64,000 nt of DNA, taken from the NCBI GenBank assembly GCA_033220425.1, contig CM065647.1, forward strand, positions 4,774,001 to 4,838,000. Direction: 5' to 3'. Shown piece by piece: positions 20,780-30,897 of the stretch (within the stretch, counting starts at the first letter, position 1; each line of letters begins with the position of its first letter). This stretch comes from Lepraria neglecta (taxonomy: Eukaryota; Ascomycota; Lecanoromycetes; Lecanorales; Stereocaulaceae). Below the pieces are notes generated by a model, which saw nothing but the letters and a program-made list of their open reading frames with translations, ran no database searches and had not been told where the DNA came from. Made by a program: the position numbers and the translations under genes.

Positions 20780-21640
20780 GAGGGGTTGTTGGTCATCATT
20801 ACGGGAACAGAGCAACTCTCAACACCAAAACGAGCTGGTGAAGCTCACCGTTGCCGCTTCACAACTTTCTGGAACTCGCGACTGGCAGCAGCGAGGTCTT
20901 CTTGACTCGGAACATTGCATGTCAGCTATGGATAGCTCATCCCAAGCAAGAAAGAGCAGAATCATCCCTTGCGGGGGGCTATAATAATCGTCGCTCCAGG
21001 GATAGAGAGGGTTAGAGAAAGGGCTGTGAGGGAAAAGTTCAGCAAAAGGTTACATGAATATGATCAATTGGAGGACGTTATCCCCACTTCAAGCTTATCA
21101 GCCCGACTGAATGCTGTAGATGGGATTGGGTTATTTGAAGATATCGAATGTGCATGTTAGCCATCCCCAACGCCGACATTTGTCCTCGCCCAAAAGCCTC
21201 GTGACACTGCCTGCAATGATTGGTGAATATCAGGTTCTATGCTGTTCTTTATCATCTGGTATCGAAGGGATAATGTGTACCACAAGCCAGATGGAGGACG
21301 AGATGATGACATTGTCGTTTATACATGCCATCTAAAGGATGCCACCAGGAGCATTCGGCCGGTCGGAGGCCGGGAGAGCTGCCCATGCACTGGGCCTGAA
21401 GTCTGATCTTCCATGAAATTCCAACGCCAATCGATAGAACTTCCGCGAATTCCAATCGAGACATCTATATGAACCCGCCACTTATCTTAATGTTCCGAAC
21501 GAGCAAACACAGGAGGTTCCATCGTTTATCCTCGATAATTGAGCGCTATAAGAAGTCTGCTCTCATGTGTCTTTCGATCCTTTTCAAGTCGCCCTAAATC
21601 TCTTTGGAACATTCTTTTAAATAGTTCTCACCCGCAATAA
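20780..21640. other. Intergenic, no gene seen
   Basis: This spans from the 3' flank of the 2EXR-like gene to the in-frame stop that opens the next broken reading frame. I found nothing else. Confidence 0.45.
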
Positions 21641-22543
21641 GCCATACCAGAGAAAGCACCTCCTATTCCAACTCTCTACTTCCGACACTCGAAGTCTGGA
21701 AAGACGGATCACACGCCGAGCGGGCTTGAGTCTCCTGAGCTTGTCGATGTCCTCAAATTGTTCCCAAGAGGTAGCAAACCCACAGAATACGAATGTGCTT
21801 CGAAGCAACGACTAGACAGCTATCCGCCTCCTAGAGGTGGTGTCAATATAAATTGGTGGATATGTAATGGACACAAAACTCGTTACCATCAGCTTTTTGA
21901 CAGCGACACGTCCTCTGATGATGGTGAAGACCTGGATTACCTGCCATGCTATACCACACGCACTCAGGCTCAACGTACTCTAAATGAGCAGCCAGGTAGC
22001 TACATATCTTCTGAGAGCATCGAAGCTTTCTATTGAGATCGGATCAGAGACTCCCTTGCTGGATATCATCATACCAATGCAGCAAAGGCTCTAGCTCAAG
22101 GAGCTCTAGCTTACCCTGGCCAACTACGTACTTCCGACCTCGAGGAGCCATATTTTCTTTATTGCATTAAGGATCCAAGAGAATGGAAAGCTCAAAAATC
22201 GTATCCGTGTCTCTATTTGCTCGCGTTGACTCTGCACGAAGACTACGATGGCCTTAGAATGAAAATGGCCAGAATCTTCTACGACGAGCTTCAACGCGAG
22301 CCAAACGCTTCCCGGCTGCCTACATTGGGAGTCTCATATGGCCAGACGATCCGAAATGCTCAGGCTTTCATCCCACGAGATCTGAGTGCTGCATTGCGCT
22401 GTCTGAAAGAGCTGGCAAAGCAAAGGGAGCTTGGTACCATTATAGCCATCATGCCGGACGAGAAACCCAAACGTGCCAACAAGCAGGATACGGCTGTCCA
22501 AAAGGACGGTGGCAAATCAACTCAGGGGCTAGCAGTGTGTTGA
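21641..22543 (+). pseudogene. Unrecognised gene, one in-frame stop and no ATG start
   Basis: One frame is open from just after a TAA (21638-21640) to the TGA at 22541-22543, interrupted only by TGA at 22034-22036. Both halves look like real protein: YFRHSKSGKTDHTPSGLE, WWICNGHKTRYHQLFD and an acidic patch before the stop; GYHHTNAAKALAQGALAYPG, PYFLYCIKDPREWKAQKSYP and MKMARIFYDELQREPNASRL after it. The first half has no ATG. Near its upstream end it has ATA (21644) followed by PEKAPPIPT, which might be a lost start. Total length is about 300 codons. I recognise no domain. It is either a recently broken gene or an exon pair whose 5' exon and a short intron over the stop I cannot see. Confidence 0.5.
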
Positions 22544-23590
22544 TACTGTCAGAGGGCCTTCATGACATAACTTTTTGATATCGTCATACTTTTTGCACCA
22601 AATAGCGCTCCTAACGTCGACCTAGGTCTCGTCTGAGATACGTGAGAGCATTCAATATCAATTGGCCAAAAAGAAAAAATCAACAGCGAGATGCGAACCC
22701 ACACCCTCTCATCATCACAACACCGCGGTGTACGAAGCATACACGCCACCCAAAAAACCCCCCCAATACAATAACAACACAACGAAACAGCCAAAAGATC
22801 CTCTAGCCTGCTCTATTGAATAGAGGGGCTAGCTATAGAAAACAACTGAATGTTTTTCTTCGTATGCGTTCGACAACGTCACCTTTGCAGGCCGACGTTC
22901 GCAGGTATGTTGGGTCTGAGTTTGATTTAATAGTACATCTCAATACCTGCTGGCGCGGTTTCTTGACAGTGCGTACGGACACGATGCATATTTTTCTTCT
23001 GGAGAGTCGACAATCCGTACGGGTTGTTAAACTCCAGGCGTCTGGCCAGAAAGTGATGCGTTAAGGGGTGATAGTTTATTTTGATATATGTACACAATTC
23101 AACACACAACCCCAAAGTATCATATTCCGGTCGATTTTCTCTTTCTGGGGTTTACCCACTAAGCTCATAATCGATTAAGTTTGCGGTTTTTGATTCTCAG
23201 TGATATTGTAGTCATGATATCACAATATGCGAAATTTCTCAGTATTCAACACCTTTTTCTATCTTTCTTAATCAAAATGCTCGCATCCTTGGTATTGTGT
23301 CTATTCCCTCTACCTTTCAAATCATCCATAAACCTTCAACATAATCCCATCTCATCATCTCATACCCCAAGACCCCCTCCCACCACCACCACCACACCAC
23401 CCACCCTCATCTCCCCTCCCAACCCCACCACAAGTATACTTCCCCTAAACCTCATTCGAAAAAGTCTTGCAATGCCCAACACCTACCACATCACTAACAC
23501 TACACTGCGCGTTCTTGCATGCAAAGAAGGTATCTAACCCAAATCATCAGCCACCATCTCCATGTCCATCTCTCACCCCTCCATCTCTCC
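22544..23590. other. Intergenic with a tRNA-like B-box remnant
   Basis: On the minus strand at about 22688-22715 the text GTGGGTTCGCATCTCGC could pair as a T-arm and is followed by a T run, but no acceptor or anticodon arm fits, so it is not called a tRNA. The region 23340-23460 is C/A-rich with a CCA repeat. No gene supported. Confidence 0.35.
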
Positions 23591-23996
23591 TCATCTCTCT
23601 ATATCTATAGGCGGCAAAACACTCACTAGCACACCTCCCCCCCTTTGAACCCACAACACAGACTGACTCCCATACGGTCCCCCAATCTTGACGCCAGGGC
23701 CGACACCGTAGTCGGATCCGCCGTAGGTTTGGCAGGCTTTCTCGTAGTAGCTCGGGCCAGTGGACGAAAATCCTTAGCCCTTTGGGGGGTTTGGGAGTTT
23801 GAGATAGCTGGCAAGGGGGGAGGGAAGGAGGGAAGGGGGATGTACAAGTTCACTTCAGCGTTGCTGAGAGATACAGCGGGGTTAGGAGGACCTCCAGTGG
23901 GAGCGGCGCTGACAAAGGGGGGGTGGGGGGGTGGCTGGATAGGAGGAGGGTGAGGGCTGTGAGTGCGAGAACGGGATTGGGAGTGGGGAAGTGCAT
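23591..23996 (-). pseudogene. Decayed or unresolved small secreted-protein gene
   Basis: On the minus strand an ATG at 23996 opens a signal-peptide-like start, MHFPTPNPVLALTALTLLLS, in a frame that closes at 23850. Further on, a different minus frame (23770 down to the stop at 23591-23593) reads SSTGPSYYEKACQTYGGSD, then GVGPGVKIGGPYGSQSVLW and LPPIDIER. This looks like the C-terminal end of a secreted fungal protein. I could not join the two by an acceptable intron because a stop precedes the second piece and no AG gives the right phase. So it is either a gene broken by an indel in the C-rich middle (about 23795-23840) or one with an intron I misread. Function unknown. Confidence 0.45.
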
Positions 23997-24717
23997 GGCT
24001 GCGTGCGCGGAGGTGTGGGATACGGGTTGAGTGGTCTGGTTTTTGGATTGAATTGGGACAAGATGGGGAAGGGGGGGAATGACGAAGAAGCTGTAACGAT
24101 CAAAGGAGTGCACTATTGAGGGTTAACACCGTTCCACATTCAACGACCGGACTAGATACTGAGAAGGCTTAGGCCTGCTCTACCTCGTCGCCGGACCTAG
24201 TCGCCGGACCTGACCGGCTTTCAAAGCAAAATTAGCACCGTGTATATAGAGACTACAGATATCTTTTTATCAACTACTCTACCACCACCGCCTTCGCTTA
24301 AGGAGACTGGAAAGAATCGACAGCCAAAGCTGTCTCGCGCAACATGGGTGGTTCTAGACAAGCATTTGTGTGTAGCGGATGCGCCGGAATTAAAAATGTA
24401 AACACTCTCATGCGAACTGCGAAAAAGGAAGGCCCATCCTTCAGCATTGGTATCTTGGGAACCCATCATTTACAATGTATTGTCGCCGCCTGAGTCAGCA
24501 CCGCTCTGCTCGGAGGTGTTGATCGGGCATTGCAAGATATTTGCGAATAGGCTTTGAGCGAAGAGTACGTGTACGAATTGAGTAGGTGGGTGTGACAGCA
24601 TATAAGGTGCGGACGGCTGCCGTGGATTGCGGATTAGGAGCGTGGTATTCTTGTATATTGAACGATTTGGTTGTGTGGTTGAGACGGTATATATAGAAAG
24701 TGCGAGAGGTCTGCACC
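23997..24717. other. Intergenic, no gene seen
   Basis: This lies upstream of the secreted-protein remnant and downstream of the PPR gene. Open frames here have no protein-like content. The repeated text CGTCGCCGGACCTAG / AGTCGCCGGACCTGA near 24187-24212 is a short local duplication. Confidence 0.4.
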
Positions 24718-26974
24718 TTACCAATCCCTTTCCCTCTCTCTGTCCCTCCCATCCCCTCCCACATCCCTATCCCCAGCATTCCTCCTACCAATAGCCCTCT
24801 TCTCCCTCTCCCTCCTCTCCACCCGCTTCCCAACCCGATGCCGACTCTTGAACCTCTGATAACTTCCAGTATCAAAACCTGGGGGGGTATAGGCTCTAGA
24901 GTCCACTTTTCGATTATCTGAATCATCCGCATCTTCATCCTCATTCTCCGCGACGACATTATCACTCCTGGAATTGGCCTTCCTACAGCTGTTCTCCGCT
25001 ACCCTCCTATTCGAAGACTTCGTAACATAAGCCTTCAGCGCATGTCTCTGCTCTCTACACCTGACTTTCTCTCCCTGCTCCATTTCCTCATTACCTAGGT
25101 CAAGCACCACGTCGAAGGCCCCTATCAGTCCCCTCACAAGCGCCTGCACGTCCTCTTCGCTTTGTTTCTTATCCCCTTTGGGATTGTAGGCGAGAAGAGA
25201 GCGAAGATTCCGCACGCCTAGTTCGGTACCGCGAATCACACCCATAAAAGTGCGCCAATCTCGCGATGGTTGCGACATAGCAAGCTCGAGATACATAGAG
25301 AGAGCGCGGGCGTCGGGGTGAGGGAGGGTATCAGTCATCATTCTGACGAGTTTGGCAGCGTGAGCTAGGGCGTTTTTGTTCTTCTTGTCTCGCACGCAAC
25401 AGCTCAGTGCAATACGGAATGTCTTCGTCTGCAGTTGCACTCTTGCATCCAGCTTCCCCTGCTTCATCTCCTCAAGTAGCTCGACAGCCAGTCTGCTCGC
25501 TCGTTGGAGACGGAGAAGGCGAAGATAGGTATGGTAGTTTTCGCTGTCTGGCTTGATGTTGTATTGGCCGTCAGGGTTGGTGAGGATGCCCCAGTAGTTC
25601 TGGGCAGCATGAGTGAGGTTAAGGCGCATGCATGCATAGATGAGCATGGAGAGGGCATTGTGGCCTGGACGGACTGCTGCTGCTTGGTTTCGACCTGGGC
25701 CGGCGGGTATGGGAGCAAAGGCGTTGCCCATTGGAGTCAAAAGCCCGTCTTCATCATCTGCTCTAGATTGGTCTTGCGGCGGGAGCAGAGTCTGAAGCTT
25801 CACGTTGCCCTCAATCGCATCCTCTGGAGGGCCCAAGACCTCGATTTCGCGTGTAGCAGGGTTTTTATCTGACTCCCCCAATCGTGGCGCTTGTCGCCGT
25901 ATGTTCATTGTTTGCTCGACGAGAGAGAGGATGTCGTCCCAGTCTTGCTTATTATCGCCAAGCAGCAAGAGTCTTCCCATTGCACAAACCAGCTCTTCAT
26001 CAAGATATAGATCTCCGTTTGCCCACCGGTCCCTGATCTCCTCCCATAGCCTCCTTCCCTGAAGCACCGCCTGAATCGTTCGTTCCCTCTTAGCCGGAGA
26101 AGCTTGTTCTCCACTGATATCACCCGCAGCCGCGTTGCGTATAGCATTTAGGATAGTAGTGAAAGTAAAATTGTTTGGGGCATCCGCGCCACGCGCAGGT
26201 AGTTTGGCAGCGACACCAAGTAGCCCATCTACATCTCCAGCGAGAGCACAGACTTTGAGGACGGCATTGGTGTGGATGATGTTGGGTTTGACGGGGGAGT
26301 TCTCGTTGTACATGGAGAAGTATATGGCGAGGGCTCGAGGAGCAGAAAGCGGAAATTTAGCATGCCAGGCAAAGCCACGCAGGAGAGTCGTGAAAGTGTG
26401 AGCGTCTGGCTGTTGAGCACGCTTCTTCATCTGTAGCGACTGTCAATGAACATCCTTGCCCAGAATTGCCGGTCTTGTAGCGACCCACCTCATTATAAAC
26501 CTTCGTAGCATTCTGCACCCTCCCCTTACTCATCTCATAATCCACCAAATGATTCCAGCTAACCGTACACTCGACATCCCGACTTGCAATCCTCACAATC
26601 TCCAGCGCCTTCTGAAAATTGTCCGCCCTCAACAAACTAACAGTATGGTCTCCAAGCTTCAGTGGGTCTTTCAGCCATCGCACTTCTTCCTCAAGGGCGC
26701 TCTTCTTATAAGGCGAGTCTTCCTGCTTGGTAGGACGGTTGGACCGGCCCGCGTATAGGGTTGGTGGCCCGGCAGGGAGACCTGGGCCGCGACTGGGCAC
26801 ATCTTCGAAGGGTATGGCTTCTGTGGCGTAGCTTCGTCGAGTCCATGCTGCGGGCTGGTGGTGGTGCTTGGATAAGAGACGGTAATGAGGGGAGTGGAGG
26901 CGGCGAGGGGTGTCTAAGACGTCAGCGAAGAGAGTGCGTATACATCTGCGAATATCAGCTTTGCATTCAAGCAT
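24718..26974 (-). CDS. Mitochondrial pentatricopeptide repeat (PPR) protein
   Basis: Exons 26974-26489 and 26430-24718 on the minus strand, with a 58-bp intron (GTGGGT..CAG, phase 0), give 732 residues. The start is followed by an Arg-rich, poorly acidic leader (IRRCIRTLFADVLDTPRRLH, then WTRRSYATEA), which fits a mitochondrial presequence. PPR-like helical pairs can be seen at about 140-300: SWNHLVDYEMSKGRVQNATK, PDAHTFTTLLRGFAWHAKF, PNIIHTNAVLKVCALAGDVD and NNFTFTTILNAIRN. A further unit lies at ENYHTYLRLLRLQRASRLAV. The C-terminal 120 residues are highly charged (Arg/Asp/Glu). By family it should bind an organellar RNA and act in processing or translation; the target cannot be told from the sequence. 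Confidence 0.85.
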
Positions 26975-27390
26975 TGATGTGGGATGCGGCTTTTATAGGG
27001 TGTGAAGATGTGATGTTCGTAATAGCTAGGGAGCTGTTTACGCCTATATTATTTGGCAAGGATCGCAAATTTTCTTCAGCCTCCAAAACCCAACTTAACC
27101 CGCCCAAGCAAAGCTCCCAACCATACCAAGAGCAGCCGTGATGGCGCCCGAGGTGCCTTATAAGCGGCCCCTAATGTATGCTCCGTCTAGCTCCCACAAG
27201 GTCCCCCTGACGCACATGGAAGCGATTCCTTCGCGGCCGCAGCTAGATACTGTACTAGGAATTTATTATTCGGGCACCCCTCATATTCAACCTATTACTG
27301 CGCCACCAATTGCGCTGGAGGTGGCTTGTAACTTTGCATATTAATTACATAGTATATATACTTAATTTCTCCGGTCGCATTAATAATCTA
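26975..27390. other. PPR upstream region, no gene seen
   Basis: This lies between the PPR start codon and the left end of the transposon. It probably holds the PPR promoter. The TA at 27389-27390 is one copy of the transposon target dinucleotide. Confidence 0.45.
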
Positions 27391-28501
27391 GTATTCAGTG
27401 TACCACCCCTCAGCCCTAAATACATGCCGCAACCCTCCGGGGCATACTACCTACTAAATCCTCTAATAGGTCCCCCTCTATAAGGTGCCAGGCCCCTTTC
27501 TAATACCTCCCATAGGGCGTCCCTGATTCTATCGGCGTCCCCTCCCAATTTGTTCGATATTGGGGCGCACCTTATGGACTTTTTTGCTTCAGGCGACACC
27601 AGAGGTACTCAACAAGGTTCAAATCCGGGCTGTACGGGGGCCAATCCAGAAGGTCCATCCCTATATCTTCAAGCCACTTGCGCACCGCGCGCGCAGTATG
27701 TATAGGGGCGTTGTCCTGCATAAATAGCAGCCCGGGCTCCCAGATATTATGGATGTTTTCTTCCAAATACTCCACATAAGACGTCGCCGAATAGCCTTGC
27801 CTCCGGGCTTGCATATCCCTAGGTTGCTTCTTTCCCGGCCCTAGAACGCCGCCTAGACTATTATACTGACCCCTTTACCCTTCTTATAGGGGGTAATCAT
27901 CTCCTTATTCCATTTTTCGTGGGGGAAACGAAACACCTATACGGGATCCTTCCCAGTACCTCTCTCTACCGAATACTCGTCAGACCAGATTACTTTATGA
28001 CATTACTCTAGGATCCAGTGCTCCCTCTCTAAGCACCAAATAAGCCGCTTAGCTGCTACCTCCGGGGTAAGTAGAGGGCGGTTTTTGGAGCGCCAGTTAA
28101 GGAGTCCTAAGCTCGTTTTGTAAGGTCTTATGGCAGCAATCGAGCCTTGTATCGCGTTTGAGGGCTGCGTATGTGATTTTAGGTTCCGGGCGTACAATTC
28201 TTATAAGCTTGCGTCGGTCACGCTCCGATAGCTTCTTAGGCTGCCCAGGGCACGATAGGGATTCGCCTTGGTAGCGTATGGGGGGGAGTTTCTGGGTCGA
28301 TCTCACGGTGGATTCGGGGGTTCCGAACTGCTTTTCGATTCGACGGGGTCCCAAGCCAGCCTGGAGCTGCCCTATAATAATTTCTCGCTGGTACGGTGTC
28401 AGCTTAAGCCCCCGGCGGCGATTGCCAGTTATAGGGGTCAATGGGATGCGAGGCATGGAGCAATAGTGCTTAGAAGTAGGGGGGTTGGGGAGGTTGAATA
28501 T
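27391..28501 (-). mobile_element. Tc1/mariner-type DNA transposon, defective
   Basis: The element is about 1.1 kb and flanked by TA at 27389-27390 and 28502-28503. Its ends are weak inverted repeats: GTATTCAGTG on the left against ATATTCAACC read inward from the right, followed by C-rich runs on both. The inside is a full-span transposase read on the minus strand. TA flanks, size and a DD34E triad place it in Tc1/mariner. It is inserted between the PPR gene and a gene-free region and disrupts nothing obvious. The broken transposase and diverged ends say it cannot move itself. Confidence 0.85.
27430..28456 (-). pseudogene. Tc1-type transposase, broken
   Basis: From ATG at 28456 the N-terminus reads MPRIPLTPITGNRRRGLKLT and a helix-turn-helix region (REIIIGQLQAGLGPRRIEKQ, then TPESTVRS). 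Catalytic residues are still present: D in WSDEYSVERG, D in FMQDNAPIHTA, and E in SPDLNLVEYLW, with 34 residues between the last two. Breaks seen: a frame change after about 28100 (ELRTP to LLNWRSKNRP), a TAG in GKDPV*VFRF where Trp is expected, a one-base change before LGGVLGPGKK, and decay after RLKQKSP. The TAG could come from a G-to-A change of TGG. C-terminal traces (DALWEVLERG) reach almost to the left end. Confidence 0.85.
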
Positions 28502-29423
28502 TAAATTCCACTAGCTGTATCTGTGCTAAATAAAAGCATCTGTCTCGTTACCACTCCCTTGGGCTCCCCTTTCGCTTCGAGTGCCGAAGTGGATGCAGTA
28601 GCCTTTGTGTAACTACACCATTACTATTGAAGCATAGTACACGTAGCTTGTTGTAGGGTGGGGCTACTCGTCTAGCTGCATATTCTCATACATGGTCTGT
28701 GTTGAGGTGTTCATCGCCTACTATAATAATCAATCTTCTCATCCATGATATCAACACTTTCGACCAGCGCATGAGATTCTCAAGTTGTGGGAATACCAAC
28801 ATTAGCTATTCAATTTGATCGTGGGCCCACTGCTCCACCGCTAGATACAGTAGGATGACGCAAGGATTGCAATCGAGGCGAAACAGCATCAATTTGTTGA
28901 GGGCCCATCAGAGAATCTTCTGCCGCCCAATAACATCTGTAGGGTCTGGCTCCCATCACCGCTAATGAAGTACTAAGGAAAGATTCGCAGAAATGACTAT
29001 AGCCTCCCATCTTCGTATGCTTGCTAACAGGACGACGGAGCTTCGATCTGACGGGTTTATGCTCTGATTCCATCGGCCGCAAGAGCTTGCACCACCATCA
29101 TGTACCATGCATGCATGCTTGCTGCCAATGAAGGAAAACCGTAATGCCTCAGAAATCATCGCAAGAGGTAAAAAGAAAATCGTCTCTCGTGCTGATCAAC
29201 TCAACTCATGATGTAGACAACCACGTATCAACCACCGTTCCCAATGCAATTTCAGACTCCGAAAGCTATGATAGCAGACAGCCGCCACCTATTACCTGTT
29301 TCCTCCACTCCCACCATATATGCTTTTGACCAGACGTTTCGGGTATCGTACGCGGACCATCGAGGAAAAGGACAACTTTGTGCACAGCGAGCTAGTCTAT
29401 GTCGGAGCATAGCGATGCGGGTG
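28502..29423. other. Gene-free region
   Basis: It lies between the transposon and the 3' end of CON7. No coding signal or repeat was found, and the bases next to 29424 should be the CON7 3' UTR. Confidence 0.45.
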
Positions 29424-30897
29424 TTAATTTCTATCAATAAGGTCAGCATGTCTGCGTTCTTGATTAGGTAGTAGTCTGGATGATTGGTACATTTGTTGGC
29501 CCTGGCCATAGGGCGAGTGTGGGTATCCTGGGTAAACCTGACCGTTACCCTGAGCCTGGTACATTTGGTCCACTCCGCTTGGGTAGTTAACGGGGGCTTG
29601 ACCACCGGCTGGCGCGTACCCTATCGGAGGCAATTGAGGACGACCTGGACCAGGTGGGTAGTTGGAGCCTGGAGGCTGGTTGGGGTCGCTCGATTGCTCG
29701 CTGCCGCCGCCGTTCGCGGCGCGCTGACGATCATCTTCGGCCTTGCGTTGTTGTTCTTCTTCCTTCTTACGTTGCTTCCATTCTTTTCGAATTTCTTTGA
29801 ACTCTGCATGAATACGTTAGTCGCCACTAGTTTTCATGCTAGCTAATAAGCGGACCCAAGAGATTTTGAGTGTGGGGAGCGTAAGGCTATATGCAACGTA
29901 GTGCCGACGCCAACAATAAGGCTCATGTTGTGTAACACGACTAGCGGATGCAAACCATAGAATGGGGAATATGCACAAGCTAACCAAAAACGCGCATTTG
30001 CGATAAACATCAGATTAATTGTAGACTGACCTTCTGGAGTGCGCTTTTGCCCATGCGACTGCATCGTAACGTGCGCATTTAGGTGGTTCAGTGTACCATA
30101 TGCCTTCTCGCATCCTTGCCACCCACATTTGTACATTCGCTCAATCTCCTCGTAGCGGCGACGCGGGCGCTTATGTTGCTGCGCGCCTGGAATTGGGACG
30201 AAGGAGTAAACCTGAGAGAGCGGGTGAGGTTGCTATTCAATTGACTAAGTACGACGAATGGTGTGGAAGGAATGCGCGCGACTTACCTGACCAGAACGCG
30301 GTCCAGCACTGGCGGGTGTTCCTTGAGCAGAGCCTCCAGTTCCAGGTGAGCTGTATGGGCCTCCCGGCATCCCATGAGGATGGCCAGCATACTGTTGCGG
30401 CCAATGCTGAGGATACCCTGGAGGAGGCGCGTGGCCATGGTATTGAGACATGTCGTGAGGCGCGTACGGCGAGTACGGAGGATAGGTGGGGCTTGACGCG
30501 GCAATGTTTGGATCTACAGGCACATCGGCGTTAGACTTGATATGGGGAGGATGATGATGGTCATTCTGGTGTCCATCTTGCAAGGACATTGACGGACTTT
30601 GCGGTTGTTGAGCCATACTAGTATGGCCGTGACTATGCTGCTGTTGAGCGTAGTGCTGGCGCGCGTAGTCTGGGTTCAGGTGTGCTGAACGCGCTGCAGA
30701 CGGATGCACAGCGTAGTCGGAGGTAGGAGTTTGGGTGGGAGGATGATTGGAAGGTCGCACTTCTTGTTGCGGAGTGAACTGCGCAGTCGATGCTGGATCT
30801 GGGGCAGTTTCTTAGGATCGAGTGCTCGGTGGCCAACGCTTCAAAGACGAGTGTGCAAACCTGGCTGCGAGTATTGGTCGGATGCACCTATGTCCAT
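29424..30897 (-). CDS. CON7: C2H2 transcription factor CON7-like
   Basis: Minus-strand exons 30897-30861, 30798-30287, 30211-30031 and 29803-29424 give 369 residues and close in frame. Introns are 62, 75 and 227 bp. The first exon is tiny (MDIGASDQYSQP plus one base). Residues about 13-180 are Pro/Gln/His/Tyr-rich and disordered. Then comes VYSFVPIPGAQQHKRPRRRY, with a basic KRPRRR likely for nuclear import, and one zinc finger of pattern C-x4-C-x12-H-x5-H (YKCGWQGCEKAYGTLNHLNA, residues about 211-235). The next block, TPEEFKEIRKEWKQRKKEEE, is coiled and charged. A Pro/Gly/Tyr-rich tail follows. This order is that of Con7, a regulator of conidium form and infection-related growth in Magnaporthe. 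The last 20 residues are the least certain. Confidence 0.9.

Noticed and set aside
22680-22760. Possible tRNA on the minus strand (T-arm-like GTGGGTTCGCATCTCGC followed by a T run)
   Set aside because: Position 58 would be C instead of A, no acceptor stem pairs with the 3' side, and no anticodon arm folds. At best a decayed tRNA or SINE head.
24495-24965. 156-codon minus-strand frame past the PPR stop codon
   Set aside because: It is an out-of-frame reading of the Arg-rich PPR tail extended into the 3' flank.
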